This document shows positions 23,928-32,698 of a DNA stretch of 64,000 nucleotides, one piece after another. Under the pieces are notes generated by a model. That model ran no database searches. It was not told the origin of the DNA and saw only the letters and a list, made by a program, of their open reading frames with translations. The stretch lies in contig NZ_AP023356.1 in NCBI RefSeq assembly GCF_018324205.1, positions 5,686,001 to 5,750,000 on the forward strand, in the 5' to 3' direction. The DNA comes from Actinoplanes ianthinogenes. GTDB taxonomy: Bacteria; Actinomycetota; Actinomycetes; Mycobacteriales; Micromonosporaceae. Position 1 is the stretch's first letter; every line of letters begins with the position of its first letter. Made by a program: the position numbers and the translations under genes.

Positions 23928-25667
23928 TCAGCTCTCCGGGGTGGGGAGTTCAGCCACGCCGGGTTGTTTGGCGGGCGGGGTGACCAGGGCGGCGGAGAGC
24001 GTCTCGGTCGCTTCCTCGGTCGCCTGCTTCGGCGTCGCGACGGCCGCGAGGACGGTGGTCTTGTCGTCGTCTGCCGGGACCGCTGCGAGGACGGTGGTCT
24101 TGTCGTCGTCTGCCGGGACTGCCGTGCGGACGGTGGTCTTTTCGTCGTGTGCCGGGACTGCCGTGCGGACGGTTGCCTCGTCTTCGGCAGGGGCCTTCAC
24201 CGCGGAAAGAACGGTGGTCTTCTCCTCGGCCTGGGCCGGGGTCGCCGCCGGGGTCCGGACCGCGGCCGGGCCCGGCGTCGCGCCCGGGGCGGCCGGAGCA
24301 ACGGTCGGCTTGTTGTCGGCTGGGGCTTTCGCGGTCGGCAGGGCGGTCGGCTTGTTCTCGGCCGGGGCCTGCACGGTCGGCAGGGCGGTCGGCTTGCTCT
24401 CGGCCGGGGCCTTCACCGCCGGCAGGACGGTCGTCTTGTCGTCTTCCGGAGCGGCCGTGGCCGGCTTGGCAGCGGTTTTCGCGGCCGCCGAGGCAATAGC
24501 CGAATTAGTGGTAATACCGGATTTATTAGATTTCGGCGCTTCGGGCGCGGTTGCGGCAGCCTTTGCCGGCGCGGAAGGGGTCGCCGGCACAGAAGCGGTC
24601 GCCGGCACAGAAGCGGTCGCCGGCACGGAAGCGGTCGCCGATGCGGCCGCCTTCGCGGGGACGGAGCCTGCCGCCTTTGCGGGGACGGAGCCTGCCGACT
24701 TCGCGGGGACGGAGCCGGCCACCGGCGCGGCCTGTGCTGGAGCGGTAATCGGTGCTGCCGCCTTCGCAGGGGCCGGAGCGGTCGCCGGTGCAGCGGCCTT
24801 CGCGGGAGCCGGGGTGGTCACCCGCGCCGCCGCCTTCGCCGGGGCGGCGGCCTGCGCCGAGGCGGCGGCCTTGGCCGGGACGGGAGCGGCGGCCGGCGGG
24901 ACGGATGCGGTCAACGGTGCGGCCTTCGCCGGTGCGGCGGCCTGCGCTGGGGCGGCGGCCTTGGCCGGGACGGGAGCGGCGGCCTGCGCTGGGGCGGCGG
25001 CCTTCGCCGGGACGGGAGTGGCGGCTGACGGGATGGCCACGGTCGGCTCGGCTCCGGGCGTACCGAAAACTTGGGTCTTGTCGTTGCGGTGGGAGAGCGG
25101 CGCGGGAGTCGGGGCCGGGAGCGCGACCGTCGGGTCGGCCTGCGGGCGCGGCGGCATCGGCTGGGCGGTCCGCAGGACGGTCGTCTCGATCGCGGCCACG
25201 GTGTCTCCGGCCACCCTGGCCGAGCCGCGGAACCGGCCGATCTCGCCGATGATCGGCAGCACCGGCGGCTCGTAGCGTGCCCAGCGGCGGGCGCTCAGCG
25301 CGGTGCACAGCAGCGGCACGGCGAGCAGCGCGGCCAGGCCGTAACCCGGGCGGCTCAGGTCGAAATCGGTCTTGACCACGTCCGGCGGCCAGACGCCGGC
25401 GTAGGACTCGGGCGCGCTCCACGCCCAGTACGTCACCCCGAGGAACGTCGCGCCGACCAGCGTCGGACCGGCCGGGGAGATCGGCGAGAACGCCATGATC
25501 GCGTAGAGGATCCCGGCGAAGATCAGCAGCAGCAGGCCGCTCACCGACTCGGCCGTGAACATGTCCCGTCCGCGGCTGACCAGGTCGTGGGTGAAGCCGA
25601 CGCCGGCCAGGACCCAGGTGGCGGGGGCGAGCACGAGCGCGTACAGGATCGACCGGAGGTGACGCAT
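23928..25667 (-). CDS. Membrane protein with a long Ala/Pro/Lys tail carrying repeated KTTV motifs
   Basis: This 579-residue protein has four hydrophobic segments in the first ~130 residues (ILYALVLAPATWVLAGV; SGLLLLIFAGILYAIMAF; TLVGATFLGVTYWAW; LAALLAVPLLCTAL). The remaining ~430 residues are low complexity. A PAKAA(A) region is followed by units of about 13-15 residues containing (D/E/N)K(T/P)T(V/A), such as DDKTTVLAAVPA. The tail is predicted to be cytoplasmic or extended. I do not recognise a function. Start ATG 25667 has GGAGGT 5 nt upstream. The gene ends 1 bp after the convergent MocR gene. Confidence 0.75.
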   Translation of the reverse strand: MRHLRSILYALVLAPATWVLAGVGFTHDLVSRGRDMFTAESVSGLLLLIFAGILYAIMAFSPISPAGPTLVGATFLGVTYWAWSAPESYAGVWPPDVVKTDFDLSRPGYGLAALLAVPLLCTALSARRWARYEPPVLPIIGEIGRFRGSARVAGDTVAAIETTVLRTAQPMPPRPQADPTVALPAPTPAPLSHRNDKTQVFGTPGAEPTVAIPSAATPVPAKAAAPAQAAAPVPAKAAAPAQAAAPAKAAPLTASVPPAAAPVPAKAAASAQAAAPAKAAARVTTPAPAKAAAPATAPAPAKAAAPITAPAQAAPVAGSVPAKSAGSVPAKAAGSVPAKAAASATASVPATASVPATASVPATPSAPAKAAATAPEAPKSNKSGITTNSAIASAAAKTAAKPATAAPEDDKTTVLPAVKAPAESKPTALPTVQAPAENKPTALPTAKAPADNKPTVAPAAPGATPGPAAVRTPAATPAQAEEKTTVLSAVKAPAEDEATVRTAVPAHDEKTTVRTAVPADDDKTTVLAAVPADDDKTTVLAAVATPKQATEEATETLSAALVTPPAKQPGVAELPTPES

Positions 25668-25725
25668 GGTCCGGCACGCTACCTCGGCCGGGCAACGACC
25701 GCTAAGTCCGCCGTATGGTGCCGGG

Positions 25726-26235
25726 ATGGACGAAGAGCACCAAGGTCGACCGATCGCCGACAGCCGGGTCACCCTCAGTAAGATCATGACGGCGGTGGAC
25801 GTCAATCTCTACGGCACCGTGCACGGCGGGGTGCTGATGAAGTTCGTCGACGACGTGGCCGGCGCCGCCGCGGCCCGGCACAGCGGGGGCACCGCGGTCA
25901 CCGCCGCCATCGACGAGATCGTCTTTCTGGAGCCGGTCCGGGTGGGTGACCTGGTGCACGCGTACGCGCAGGTCAACTGGACCGGCAAGAGCTCGATGGA
26001 GGTCGGCGTGAAGCTGGCCGCCGAGCGCTGGGACGAGGTCGGCGGCACCCCGATCCCGGTGGCCACCGCCTATCTGGTCTTCGTCGCGGTCGATGTGGCC
26101 GGCAAACCGCGGACGGTCCCGCCGGTGGTGCTCACCGACATGGACGACAAGCGCCGGTTCAAGGAAGCATTGATCCGCCGTGACCATCGTCTCGCTCGCC
26201 GGGCCGCCATCCAGCGGGCCCGGGCCGAGCAGTAA
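25726..26235 (+). CDS. Hot-dog fold acyl-CoA thioesterase
   Basis: This 169-residue protein resembles the ACOT7/YciA-type acyl-CoA hydrolases. The active-site helix region reads DVNLYGTVHGGVLMKFVDDVAG, here with Asn and the conserved VHGG; the second strand region is FLEPVRVGDLVHAY, and AYLVFVAVD lies near the end. It would release CoA from acyl-CoA in the cytoplasm. ATG 25726 lies 6 nt after TATGGT (25714-25719), which suggests a leaderless mRNA. The acetoacetyl-CoA synthetase gene follows 40 bp later with its own -10 box. Confidence 0.87.
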   Translation: MDEEHQGRPIADSRVTLSKIMTAVDVNLYGTVHGGVLMKFVDDVAGAAAARHSGGTAVTAAIDEIVFLEPVRVGDLVHAYAQVNWTGKSSMEVGVKLAAERWDEVGGTPIPVATAYLVFVAVDVAGKPRTVPPVVLTDMDDKRRFKEALIRRDHRLARRAAIQRARAEQ

Positions 26236-26275
26236 GAAGGTCCGCGCCGCGGTTGGTGAACGTTAGGGTGAGCGC

Positions 26276-28222
26276 ATGACGGTGACGATGGGCACAGTCC
26301 TCTGGGAGCCGCCGGTCGACGTCCGGCAGACCTCGCGGATCGGCGACTATCTGGCCTGGCTGGCGCGGGAGCGCGGGCTGAGCTTCGCCGGCTATCCGGC
26401 GCTGTGGGACTGGTCGGTCACCGATCTGGGCGGCTTCTGGAGTTCGATCTGGGACTACTTCGGCGTGGTCGCGCACGATCCGCCGACCGCGGTGCTGGGC
26501 GACACGATGATGCCGGGGACGCGGTGGTTCCCCGGCGCGACGCTGAACTATGCGGAGAACGTGTTGCGGATGCCCGGCATCGGCGACGACGAGCCGGTCG
26601 TCCTGGCGTACTCGCAAAGTCGCGAACCGATCACCCTGACCGCGCGGCAGCTCCGTGAGCAGGTGCGGCGCGTGCGTGCCGGGCTGAAGGCCCGGGGGGT
26701 CGGCAAGGGCGACCGGGTCGCCGCCTACGCGCCGAACATCCCGGAGACCTATGTGCTGATGCTGGCCACTGCCAGCCTCGGGGCGATCTTCTCGTCCTGT
26801 GCGCCGGAGTTCGGCTCGCGCAGCGTGATCGACCGGTGGAGCCAGATCGAGCCGAAGGTGCTGGTCGCGGTCGACGGCTACAAATATGGCGATAAAGCGG
26901 TTGATAGGCGCGCTGAAGTCGCCGCCATCACCGCCGCCTTGCCGTCGCTCGAGCACGTCATCACCATCCCCTATCTCGGCATTGAAGGCGATTTTTCGGA
27001 TCTGTCCGGCGAGGACGCGCTGACCTTCGAGCCGGTCCCGTTCGATCATCCGCTCTACGTGCTCTACAGCTCCGGCACCACCGGCCTGCCCAAGCCGATC
27101 GTGCACGGCCACGGCGGCATCCTGCTGGAGCACCTGAAGATCCTCGCGCTGCACCACGACCTGGGCCCGTCCGACCGGTTCTTCTGGTTCACCACCACCG
27201 GCTGGATGATGTGGAACTACCTGGCCAGCGGCCCGGCCGTCGGTGCGGCGATCGTGCTGTTCGACGGCAACCCGGGCTGGCCCTCGCTGGACGCCCTCTG
27301 GGATCTGATCGACACCGCGGGGATCACCTACTTCGGCACCTCCGCACCGTTCCTGATGGCCTGCCGCAAGGCCGGGCTGACGCCCCGCAAGCGGTTGAAG
27401 GGGCTCGGCTCGACCGGGGCGCCGCTCCCCGTGGAGGGCTTCGCCTGGGTCTACGAGGCGGTCGGCACGGACCTCCAGTTGCTCTCCCTCTCCGGCGGCA
27501 CCGATGTGTGCACCGGCTTCGTCGGCGGTGCGCCGCTGCTCCCGGTCCGCGCCGGGATGATCTCCGGGCGCAGCCTGGGCGCCCGGGTGGAGGCGTTCGA
27601 CCCGAGCGGCAAGCCGGTCGTCGGCGAGCTGGGCGAGCTGGTGATCAGCGCGCCGATGCCGAGCATGCCGGTCGGTTTCTGGAACGACCCCGACGGTTCG
27701 CGGTACCGCGAGGCCTACTTCGACGTCTTCCCCGGCGTCTGGCGGCACGGGGACTGGATCACCATCGCCGAGGACGGCAGCTGCGTGATCACCGGCCGCT
27801 CCGACGCCACCCTGAACCGGGGCGGGGTCCGGCTCGGCACGTCCGAGTTCTACTCGGTGGTGGAGAGCCTGCCGGAGATCGCCGACTCGCTGGTGGTGCA
27901 CCTGGACGCCGCCGACGACCCGAACGGCGAGCTGCTGCTCTTCGTGGTGCCCGCCGAAGGCGTCGAGGTCGACGACGCGCTGCGCGCGCGGATCGCCCGG
28001 GAACTACGCGGGTCGCTGTCGCCGCGGCACGTCCCGGATGCCATTTTTTCGGTACGCGCGGTGCCCCGCACGTTGTCGGCGAAGAAGTTGGAGGTGCCGG
28101 TGAAACGGATCCTCACCGGCACCCCGATCGAGTCGGCCGCGGCCACCGGCGCCCTGGCCAACCCGGAGTCGCTGACCGCGTTCGCCGAGCTGGCCGAGGT
28201 CAGGCGCTCAACACCAGGCTGA
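26276..28222 (+). CDS. aacS: Acetoacetyl-CoA synthetase (acetoacetate-CoA ligase)
   Basis: This 648-residue adenylate-forming enzyme is full length for the acetoacetate-CoA ligase family. It has the N-terminal ACAS domain (GDYLAWLARERGLSFAGYPA), P-loop YSSGTTGLPKPI, A5-type region TTTGWMMWNYL, A8-type hinge GDWITIAEDGSCVITGRSD and a C-terminal Lys region (LSAKKLEVPVKRIL). It activates acetoacetate, linking ketone bodies or PHB to acyl-CoA pools. ATG 26276 lies 6 nt after TAGGGT. The 3' end overlaps the convergent TIGR03089 gene by 23 bp. The neighbouring thioesterase suggests a short acyl-CoA module. Confidence 0.9.
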   Translation: MTVTMGTVLWEPPVDVRQTSRIGDYLAWLARERGLSFAGYPALWDWSVTDLGGFWSSIWDYFGVVAHDPPTAVLGDTMMPGTRWFPGATLNYAENVLRMPGIGDDEPVVLAYSQSREPITLTARQLREQVRRVRAGLKARGVGKGDRVAAYAPNIPETYVLMLATASLGAIFSSCAPEFGSRSVIDRWSQIEPKVLVAVDGYKYGDKAVDRRAEVAAITAALPSLEHVITIPYLGIEGDFSDLSGEDALTFEPVPFDHPLYVLYSSGTTGLPKPIVHGHGGILLEHLKILALHHDLGPSDRFFWFTTTGWMMWNYLASGPAVGAAIVLFDGNPGWPSLDALWDLIDTAGITYFGTSAPFLMACRKAGLTPRKRLKGLGSTGAPLPVEGFAWVYEAVGTDLQLLSLSGGTDVCTGFVGGAPLLPVRAGMISGRSLGARVEAFDPSGKPVVGELGELVISAPMPSMPVGFWNDPDGSRYREAYFDVFPGVWRHGDWITIAEDGSCVITGRSDATLNRGGVRLGTSEFYSVVESLPEIADSLVVHLDAADDPNGELLLFVVPAEGVEVDDALRARIARELRGSLSPRHVPDAIFSVRAVPRTLSAKKLEVPVKRILTGTPIESAAATGALANPESLTAFAELAEVRRSTPG

Positions 28223-28934
28223 CCTTCTCCGCGGTGGCGCGGGCGTCCAGTTTGCTCTCGTCCAGATTCGCGCAGAGCACCGCGGACGCCCCGGCGACCA
28301 GCGGCGCGAGCAGCCAGTCCACCGGGTCCGGGTGGATCGCGACGTCGATCAGGACCCGGTCGCCGGCGCCGAAGCCGAGCTGGCCGGCCCGGTCCTCGGC
28401 GGCCTCCAGGACGTCCTGGTGGCTCAGCTCGATCGGGCCGGCGAAGGCACGGTCGGCCGGACCGACCGGCTCGCCCCGGAAGTGATCGCCGTGGTTGCGC
28501 ACCTCGGTGACGAAGTCGGCGTATCCGTCGGGCAGCTCGCGCAGCGGCATGGCGAGCGGGAGCAGGCCGGTCGCGTACCGGTCCACGGTGGGCCAGGCGG
28601 CGGCCCGGGCCACCCGGTCCGGGGTGGTGAACAGCGCCTCCACCGGCTGCGGGTCACCGCCCAGGTCGGCCAGGTCGGCGGCGAGCCCGGCGGCCGACAC
28701 GCCGAGCAGGATGGCGGCGGTCTGCCAGTGCGGCGGCAGGAGCAGCGCGACGCTGTCGCCGTGCCCCAGGCCGACGCCGTCGACCAGCAGGTTCGCCGTT
28801 TTGGACACCCAGTTGTCCAGGGTCGCGCCGGACAGCTCGGCGCGGTCTCCGGTGGCGTCGTCGTACCAGGTGAGCAGCGGTGCGGCCGGGTCACGGCGGA
28901 CGGCCTCCGCGAGGGCCTGCGGGATCGTGGTCAT
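28200..28934 (-). CDS. TIGR03089-family protein (AMP-binding-like, N-terminal part only)
   Basis: This 244-residue protein resembles the N-terminal subdomain of adenylate-forming enzymes (TWYDDATGDRAELSGATLDNWVSKTANLL; LGHGDSVALLLPPHWQTAAILLG) but lacks the P-loop and C-terminal domain. Actinobacteria carry a family of this type (TIGR03089) near cell-wall genes; its function is not established. A second ATG at 28934 is preferred over 28937 because of better spacing to GAGGGG. It overlaps the end of the ligase gene on the other strand. Confidence 0.75.
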   Translation of the reverse strand: MTTIPQALAEAVRRDPAAPLLTWYDDATGDRAELSGATLDNWVSKTANLLVDGVGLGHGDSVALLLPPHWQTAAILLGVSAAGLAADLADLGGDPQPVEALFTTPDRVARAAAWPTVDRYATGLLPLAMPLRELPDGYADFVTEVRNHGDHFRGEPVGPADRAFAGPIELSHQDVLEAAEDRAGQLGFGAGDRVLIDVAIHPDPVDWLLAPLVAGASAVLCANLDESKLDARATAEKVSLVLSA

Positions 28935-29141
28935 CATCGCCCCTCACCTTAGGGCCGTCACTGTGCGTGGTCGCTCCGGTGCGTCTTTCCGGCATCGATT
29001 ACGGCAACGTACGGCAACCACCGGCGTCGCGGACACTTACCGGAAGCCTTCCGGGCGTACGCTCGAGGTGGATGCCGGAGACACACGGGATCCGTGCTAC
29101 ACCGCAGCATCGGTACGTCAGAGACGCCAAGGAGATGCCTC

Positions 29142-30287
29142 GTGACCCCCGGTCGCCCCCCGCGAGTGCTGGTCGACGCCACTAGTGTCCCCGCGGACAG
29201 AGGTGGTGTCGGCAGATATGTCGACGGATTGCTCGGCGCCCTCGGGCAGCTGGGCCCGGATCGTGTGGACCTGGCCGTTGTCGCCCAGCGTTCGGATGCG
29301 GAGCGTTACCGCCGGATGCTCCCGGAGGCCGAGGTCATCCCCGGCCCGGCGGCGATCGCGCACCGCCCGGCCCGGCTGGCCTGGGAGCAGACCGGCCTGC
29401 CGCTGCTGGTCCAGCAGGTCGGCGCCGAGGTGCTGCACTCGCCGTTCTACACCTGCCCGTTGCGGTCCAGCGTCCCGGTCACGGTGACCGTGCACGACGC
29501 GACGTTCTTCACCGAGCCGGAGCACTACGACAACACCAAGCGGACCTTCTTCCGCAGCGCGATCAAGACGTCGCTGCGCCGGGCCGCCCGGGTGATCGTG
29601 CCCAGCAAGGCGACCCGGGACGAGCTGATCCGGCTGCTCGACGCCGACCCGACCAAGATCGACGTGGCCTATCACGGTGTCGACCAGTCGGCCTTCCACC
29701 TGCCGACCGAGGAGGAGAAGGCCCGGGTGCGGGCCCGGCTCGGGCTCGGCGACTCCGGTTACATCGCGTTCGTCGGCGCCAAGGAGCCGCGGAAGAACGT
29801 GCCGAACCTGATTCGCGGCTGGGCTCGCGCGGTGGCCGACTGGCCGCACCCGCCGGCCCTGGTGATCGCCGGTGGCCAGGGGCACGACGACGACATCGAC
29901 CGCGCGGTCGCCGAGGTGCCGTCGCACCTGCGGCTGCTGCGCCCGGGCTACCTGCGCTACACCGACCTGCCCGGCTTCCTGGGCGGCTCGCTGGTGGCCT
30001 GCTACCCGTCCTTCGGTGAGGGCTTCGGCCTGCCGATCCTGGAGGCGATGGCGTGCGGGACCCCGGTGCTCACCACGCCGCGGCTCTCGCTGCCCGAGGT
30101 GGGGGGCGACGCGGTGGCGTACACCACGGAGGCCCCGGAGCGGATCGCCGAGGATCTGGCCGACCTGCTGCACGACGACCAGCGCCGGCACGCGCTCGCC
30201 AAGGCGGGCTTCGACCGGGCGAAAGAGTTCACCTGGGCGTCCAGCGCGGAGGTACATGTAACAACGTGGAATCGGGTTGCTGCTTGA
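29142..30287 (+). CDS. Glycosyltransferase family 4 (GT-B fold)
   Basis: This 381-residue protein has the GT-B Rossmann halves: an N-terminal VLVDATSVPADRGGVGRYV glycine-rich loop, the linker IAFVGAKEPRKNVPNLIRGW, and the C-terminal EX7E motif EGFGLPILE that binds the nucleotide sugar. GTG 29142 is the start, with AAGGAG 8 nt upstream. manC (GDP-mannose synthesis) starts 22 bp downstream, so the donor could be GDP-mannose and the product an envelope glycan or lipoglycan. The acceptor is unknown. Confidence 0.9.
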   Translation: MTPGRPPRVLVDATSVPADRGGVGRYVDGLLGALGQLGPDRVDLAVVAQRSDAERYRRMLPEAEVIPGPAAIAHRPARLAWEQTGLPLLVQQVGAEVLHSPFYTCPLRSSVPVTVTVHDATFFTEPEHYDNTKRTFFRSAIKTSLRRAARVIVPSKATRDELIRLLDADPTKIDVAYHGVDQSAFHLPTEEEKARVRARLGLGDSGYIAFVGAKEPRKNVPNLIRGWARAVADWPHPPALVIAGGQGHDDDIDRAVAEVPSHLRLLRPGYLRYTDLPGFLGGSLVACYPSFGEGFGLPILEAMACGTPVLTTPRLSLPEVGGDAVAYTTEAPERIAEDLADLLHDDQRRHALAKAGFDRAKEFTWASSAEVHVTTWNRVAA

Positions 30288-30309
30288 TCGTCCACTAAAC
30301 TCTCCGCGC

Positions 30310-31431
30310 ATGAGCGACGAACAGGCTGTGCTGTACGGAGTGGTTCTGGCCGGCGGTACCGGAACCCGTCTGTGGCCACTGTCCCGCGCCGGTCATCCCA
30401 AGTTTCTGCACCCCCTGACCGGTACCGAGGCCTCCTTGTTGCAGGCCACGGTGGACCGGTTGGACACGCTGACCTCACCCGAACGGGTGTTTGTGGTGAC
30501 CGGTGTCGCGCATGCCGCGGCGGTCTCCCGGCAGCTCACCGCGGTGCCCGTCGAGAACGTCCTGGTCGAGCCGTCGCCGCGCGACTCCTGCGCGGCGATC
30601 GCGCTGGCCGCCGCGGTGATCGCCCGGAAGGATCCGGAGGCGATCATGGGGTCGTTCGCCTCCGACCACCTGATCGCGGACAAGCCGGAGTTCGCCGCCG
30701 TGATCCGCCGGGCCATGGCGGGCGCCAGGGACGGCCTGCTGATGACCCTCGGCATCACCCCGACCCGGCCCGAGACCGGGTACGGCTACCTCCAGTGCGG
30801 CGGCGCGGTCGGCGACGGCCCGGCGCTGCGGGTCGAGGAGTTCAAGGAGAAGCCGTCGTACGACGTCGCCGAGGCGTACGTGAAATCCGGCAACTATCTG
30901 TGGAACGCCGGCATGTTCGTCTGGCGGGTGGATGTCTTCCTGAGCGAGCTGGCCCGGCAGCAGCCGCAGCTGGCCGCCGGGGTGCGCCGGATCGCGGCGG
31001 CCTGGGGCACCGCCGAGCAGGAGGAGGTGCTCGGCGAGGTCTGGCCGACCCTGCCCCGCATCTCGGTGGACTACGCGGTGATGGAGGGCGCGGCCGCGGC
31101 CGGCCGGGTCGGCACCGTCCCCGGTGACTTCGGCTGGAACGACGTCGGCGACTTCCACACCCTCGGCGAGGTGCTCACCGCCGACCCGGCCGGCAACGTG
31201 GTGGTCGGCCACGACACCGGCGAGGCGGCGAAACCCACTGTCCTGCTCCGCGACACGGAGAACCTGGTCGTGGTGCCCGGCTCCGGTCGCCTGGTCGCCG
31301 CCATGGGCGTCCGCGACCTGGTCATCGTGGACACCGCGGACGCCGTGCTGATCTGCCCGCGGGAGCGCGCGCAGGAGGTCAAGAGCCTGGTCGACCAGCT
31401 CAAGGAGCTCGGCCAGCACGGTTACATCTGA
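30310..31431 (+). CDS. manC: Mannose-1-phosphate guanylyltransferase
   Basis: This 373-residue nucleotidyltransferase has the signature LAGGTGTRLWPLSR near residue 14, FASDHLI for metal/nucleotide contact, the FKEKP motif (EEFKEKPSYDVA) that binds the sugar phosphate, and NAGMFVW. It makes GDP-mannose from mannose-1-phosphate and GTP. It lacks a fused isomerase domain; the isomerase is a separate gene (51096-52280). With manB (47243) and manA it completes the route from fructose-6-phosphate to GDP-mannose. ATG 30310 lies shortly after a TAAACT element. Confidence 0.92.
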   Translation: MSDEQAVLYGVVLAGGTGTRLWPLSRAGHPKFLHPLTGTEASLLQATVDRLDTLTSPERVFVVTGVAHAAAVSRQLTAVPVENVLVEPSPRDSCAAIALAAAVIARKDPEAIMGSFASDHLIADKPEFAAVIRRAMAGARDGLLMTLGITPTRPETGYGYLQCGGAVGDGPALRVEEFKEKPSYDVAEAYVKSGNYLWNAGMFVWRVDVFLSELARQQPQLAAGVRRIAAAWGTAEQEEVLGEVWPTLPRISVDYAVMEGAAAAGRVGTVPGDFGWNDVGDFHTLGEVLTADPAGNVVVGHDTGEAAKPTVLLRDTENLVVVPGSGRLVAAMGVRDLVIVDTADAVLICPRERAQEVKSLVDQLKELGQHGYI

Positions 31432-31442
31432 TCGCGGCGCTG

Positions 31443-32072
31443 CTACCAGGCCACCACGCCCTGGCGGCTGGGCTGGAGCGTTCCGATCCGGAGGGTCTTC
31501 ATGGTGATCCCACTGCGCTCCGCGGCGGGAAACTCCTCCAGCTCGGCGACCGGGCCATCGGTGGACGCCTCCAGGTTGTAGCGCAGGGTGTTGCCCACGC
31601 CGCAGGACCCGTCGGCCTTGTCGCAGTTGACCCACTTGATCCCGGCGAACGCCGAGGTGCCGGGCTGCACGGTGAAGGTGATCGCCGGGCCGGGCTGCTC
31701 CACCCGGGAGGTGGGCACGTCGACGACCTCGTCGGCGGCGTCCACCAGCGAGATCGACACCCAGCCGTGCAGGGTGCAGGCGGCCTTGCCGGTGTTGGTG
31801 AGGGTGACCATCGCGGTGTCGACGGCGTCCTTCTCGTCCGGCTGGGCGGTGACGACGGTCTTCATGTCCGCGCTCTTGCAGGCCTTTCCCGAAGCCTTCT
31901 CCGATGCCGCTTTCGTTGCCGCCGTCGCCGTCTTCGCGGGGGCCTTCGTTGCTTTTGTGGGAGCGGCGGCGGTCGTCTCCGCGGCCGGGGACGCGCTGGG
32001 GGCGGAGCAGCCGGCCAGGATCAGGGCCGGGACAGCGATGGCCAGGGCACGCAAACGGATGTCAGTCTTCAC
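31443..32072 (-). CDS. Lipoprotein with DUF4232 domain
   Basis: This 209-residue protein has a lipoprotein signal (ALAIAVPALILAGC; Cys at about 22). An Ala/Thr/Lys-rich linker of about 40 residues follows. The DUF4232 domain then begins around ACKSADMKTVV and contains MVTLTNTGKAACTLHGW, a pattern typical of these secreted actinobacterial proteins. Four cysteines in the mature domain could form two disulfides. Function unknown; extracytoplasmic. GTG 32072 is the start, with no clear Shine-Dalgarno. It converges on manC with 11 bp between. Confidence 0.85.
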   Translation of the reverse strand: MKTDIRLRALAIAVPALILAGCSAPSASPAAETTAAAPTKATKAPAKTATAATKAASEKASGKACKSADMKTVVTAQPDEKDAVDTAMVTLTNTGKAACTLHGWVSISLVDAADEVVDVPTSRVEQPGPAITFTVQPGTSAFAGIKWVNCDKADGSCGVGNTLRYNLEASTDGPVAELEEFPAAERSGITMKTLRIGTLQPSRQGVVAW

Positions 32073-32076
32073 GGGA

Positions 32077-32089
32077 ATTGATGATCAAT
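32077..32089. promoter_or_regulatory. ATTGAT-G-ATCAAT palindrome upstream of the lipoprotein gene
   Basis: Perfect 6-bp arms around one central base, 5 bp before the GTG of the DUF4232 gene. This could be an operator for that gene. It is AT-rich in a GC-rich setting, but no partner regulator is known. Confidence 0.35.
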
Positions 32090-32100
32090 GCCCGCGGGGG

Positions 32101-32124
32101 CGGTGGCGGGAATCCCCGCCACCG
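32101..32124 (-). terminator. Stem-loop after the Nudix-cofE-cofD operon
   Basis: CGGTGGCGGG and CCCGCCACCG form a perfect 10-bp stem with a 4-nt loop, 20 bp after the Nudix stop. There is no U-tract, so this may be a G/C-type terminator or an mRNA 3'-end stabiliser. Confidence 0.6.
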
Positions 32125-32143
32125 TTGGCACGAAGAGGGGAAC

Positions 32144-32698
32144 TCAGCCCAGCCGGGCCCGCGCCGGCCCGATCTGCTGAACCACCCCGGCCGCGAGCGG
32201 ACTGGGCAGATCGTCCACCGCGAACCAGGCCAGATCGGCCGACTCGTCGCTGATCCGCTCCACCGACCCAGCCGGCGCGCGCAGCAGGAACCGCACGTCG
32301 TAGTGCACCGACGGCTCGGCCGGCGCCCCGTCGGCGGCACCGCACCGCACCTCGTGGATGTCGATGTCGATCGGCTCCGGGTCGAGGATCAGAGCGTCGA
32401 TCCCGGACTCCTCGGTCGCCTCGCGCAGCGCCGCGGACGCCAGGTCCGGGTCGCCCGCCTCGCAGTGCCCGCCGACCTGCATCCACAGCCCGAGCCGCCC
32501 GTGCAGGCAGAGCAGCACCCGGCCGGCGTCGTCGACGATCAGCGCGCTGGCGGTGACGTGCCCGGCCCGGTGCGCCCGGGTCATCGCGACCGGGCCGTCG
32601 GCGAGCAGGTCGAGGGTGCGCTTGCGGTTCCCCTCGGCGGCGTCCGAAGTCGCGTTCCAGCTGGTCAGGACACGGACGGCGTCCTCGTACAGGCTCAT
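32144..32698 (-). CDS. Nudix hydrolase, last gene of the F420 operon
   Basis: This 184-residue protein has a Nudix box at about residues 77-100. The second half, REATEESG (92-99), is intact; the first half, GGHCEAGDPDL, lacks the canonical Glu that opens the Ex7RE part, a variant seen in some Nudix groups. It likely hydrolyses a nucleoside diphosphate-linked compound. Its ATG overlaps the stop of cofE (ATGA), so it is co-translated with F420 genes; a role in F420 or GTP/PEP-adduct housekeeping is inference only. Confidence 0.87.
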   Translation of the reverse strand: MSLYEDAVRVLTSWNATSDAAEGNRKRTLDLLADGPVAMTRAHRAGHVTASALIVDDAGRVLLCLHGRLGLWMQVGGHCEAGDPDLASAALREATEESGIDALILDPEPIDIDIHEVRCGAADGAPAEPSVHYDVRFLLRAPAGSVERISDESADLAWFAVDDLPSPLAAGVVQQIGPARARLG

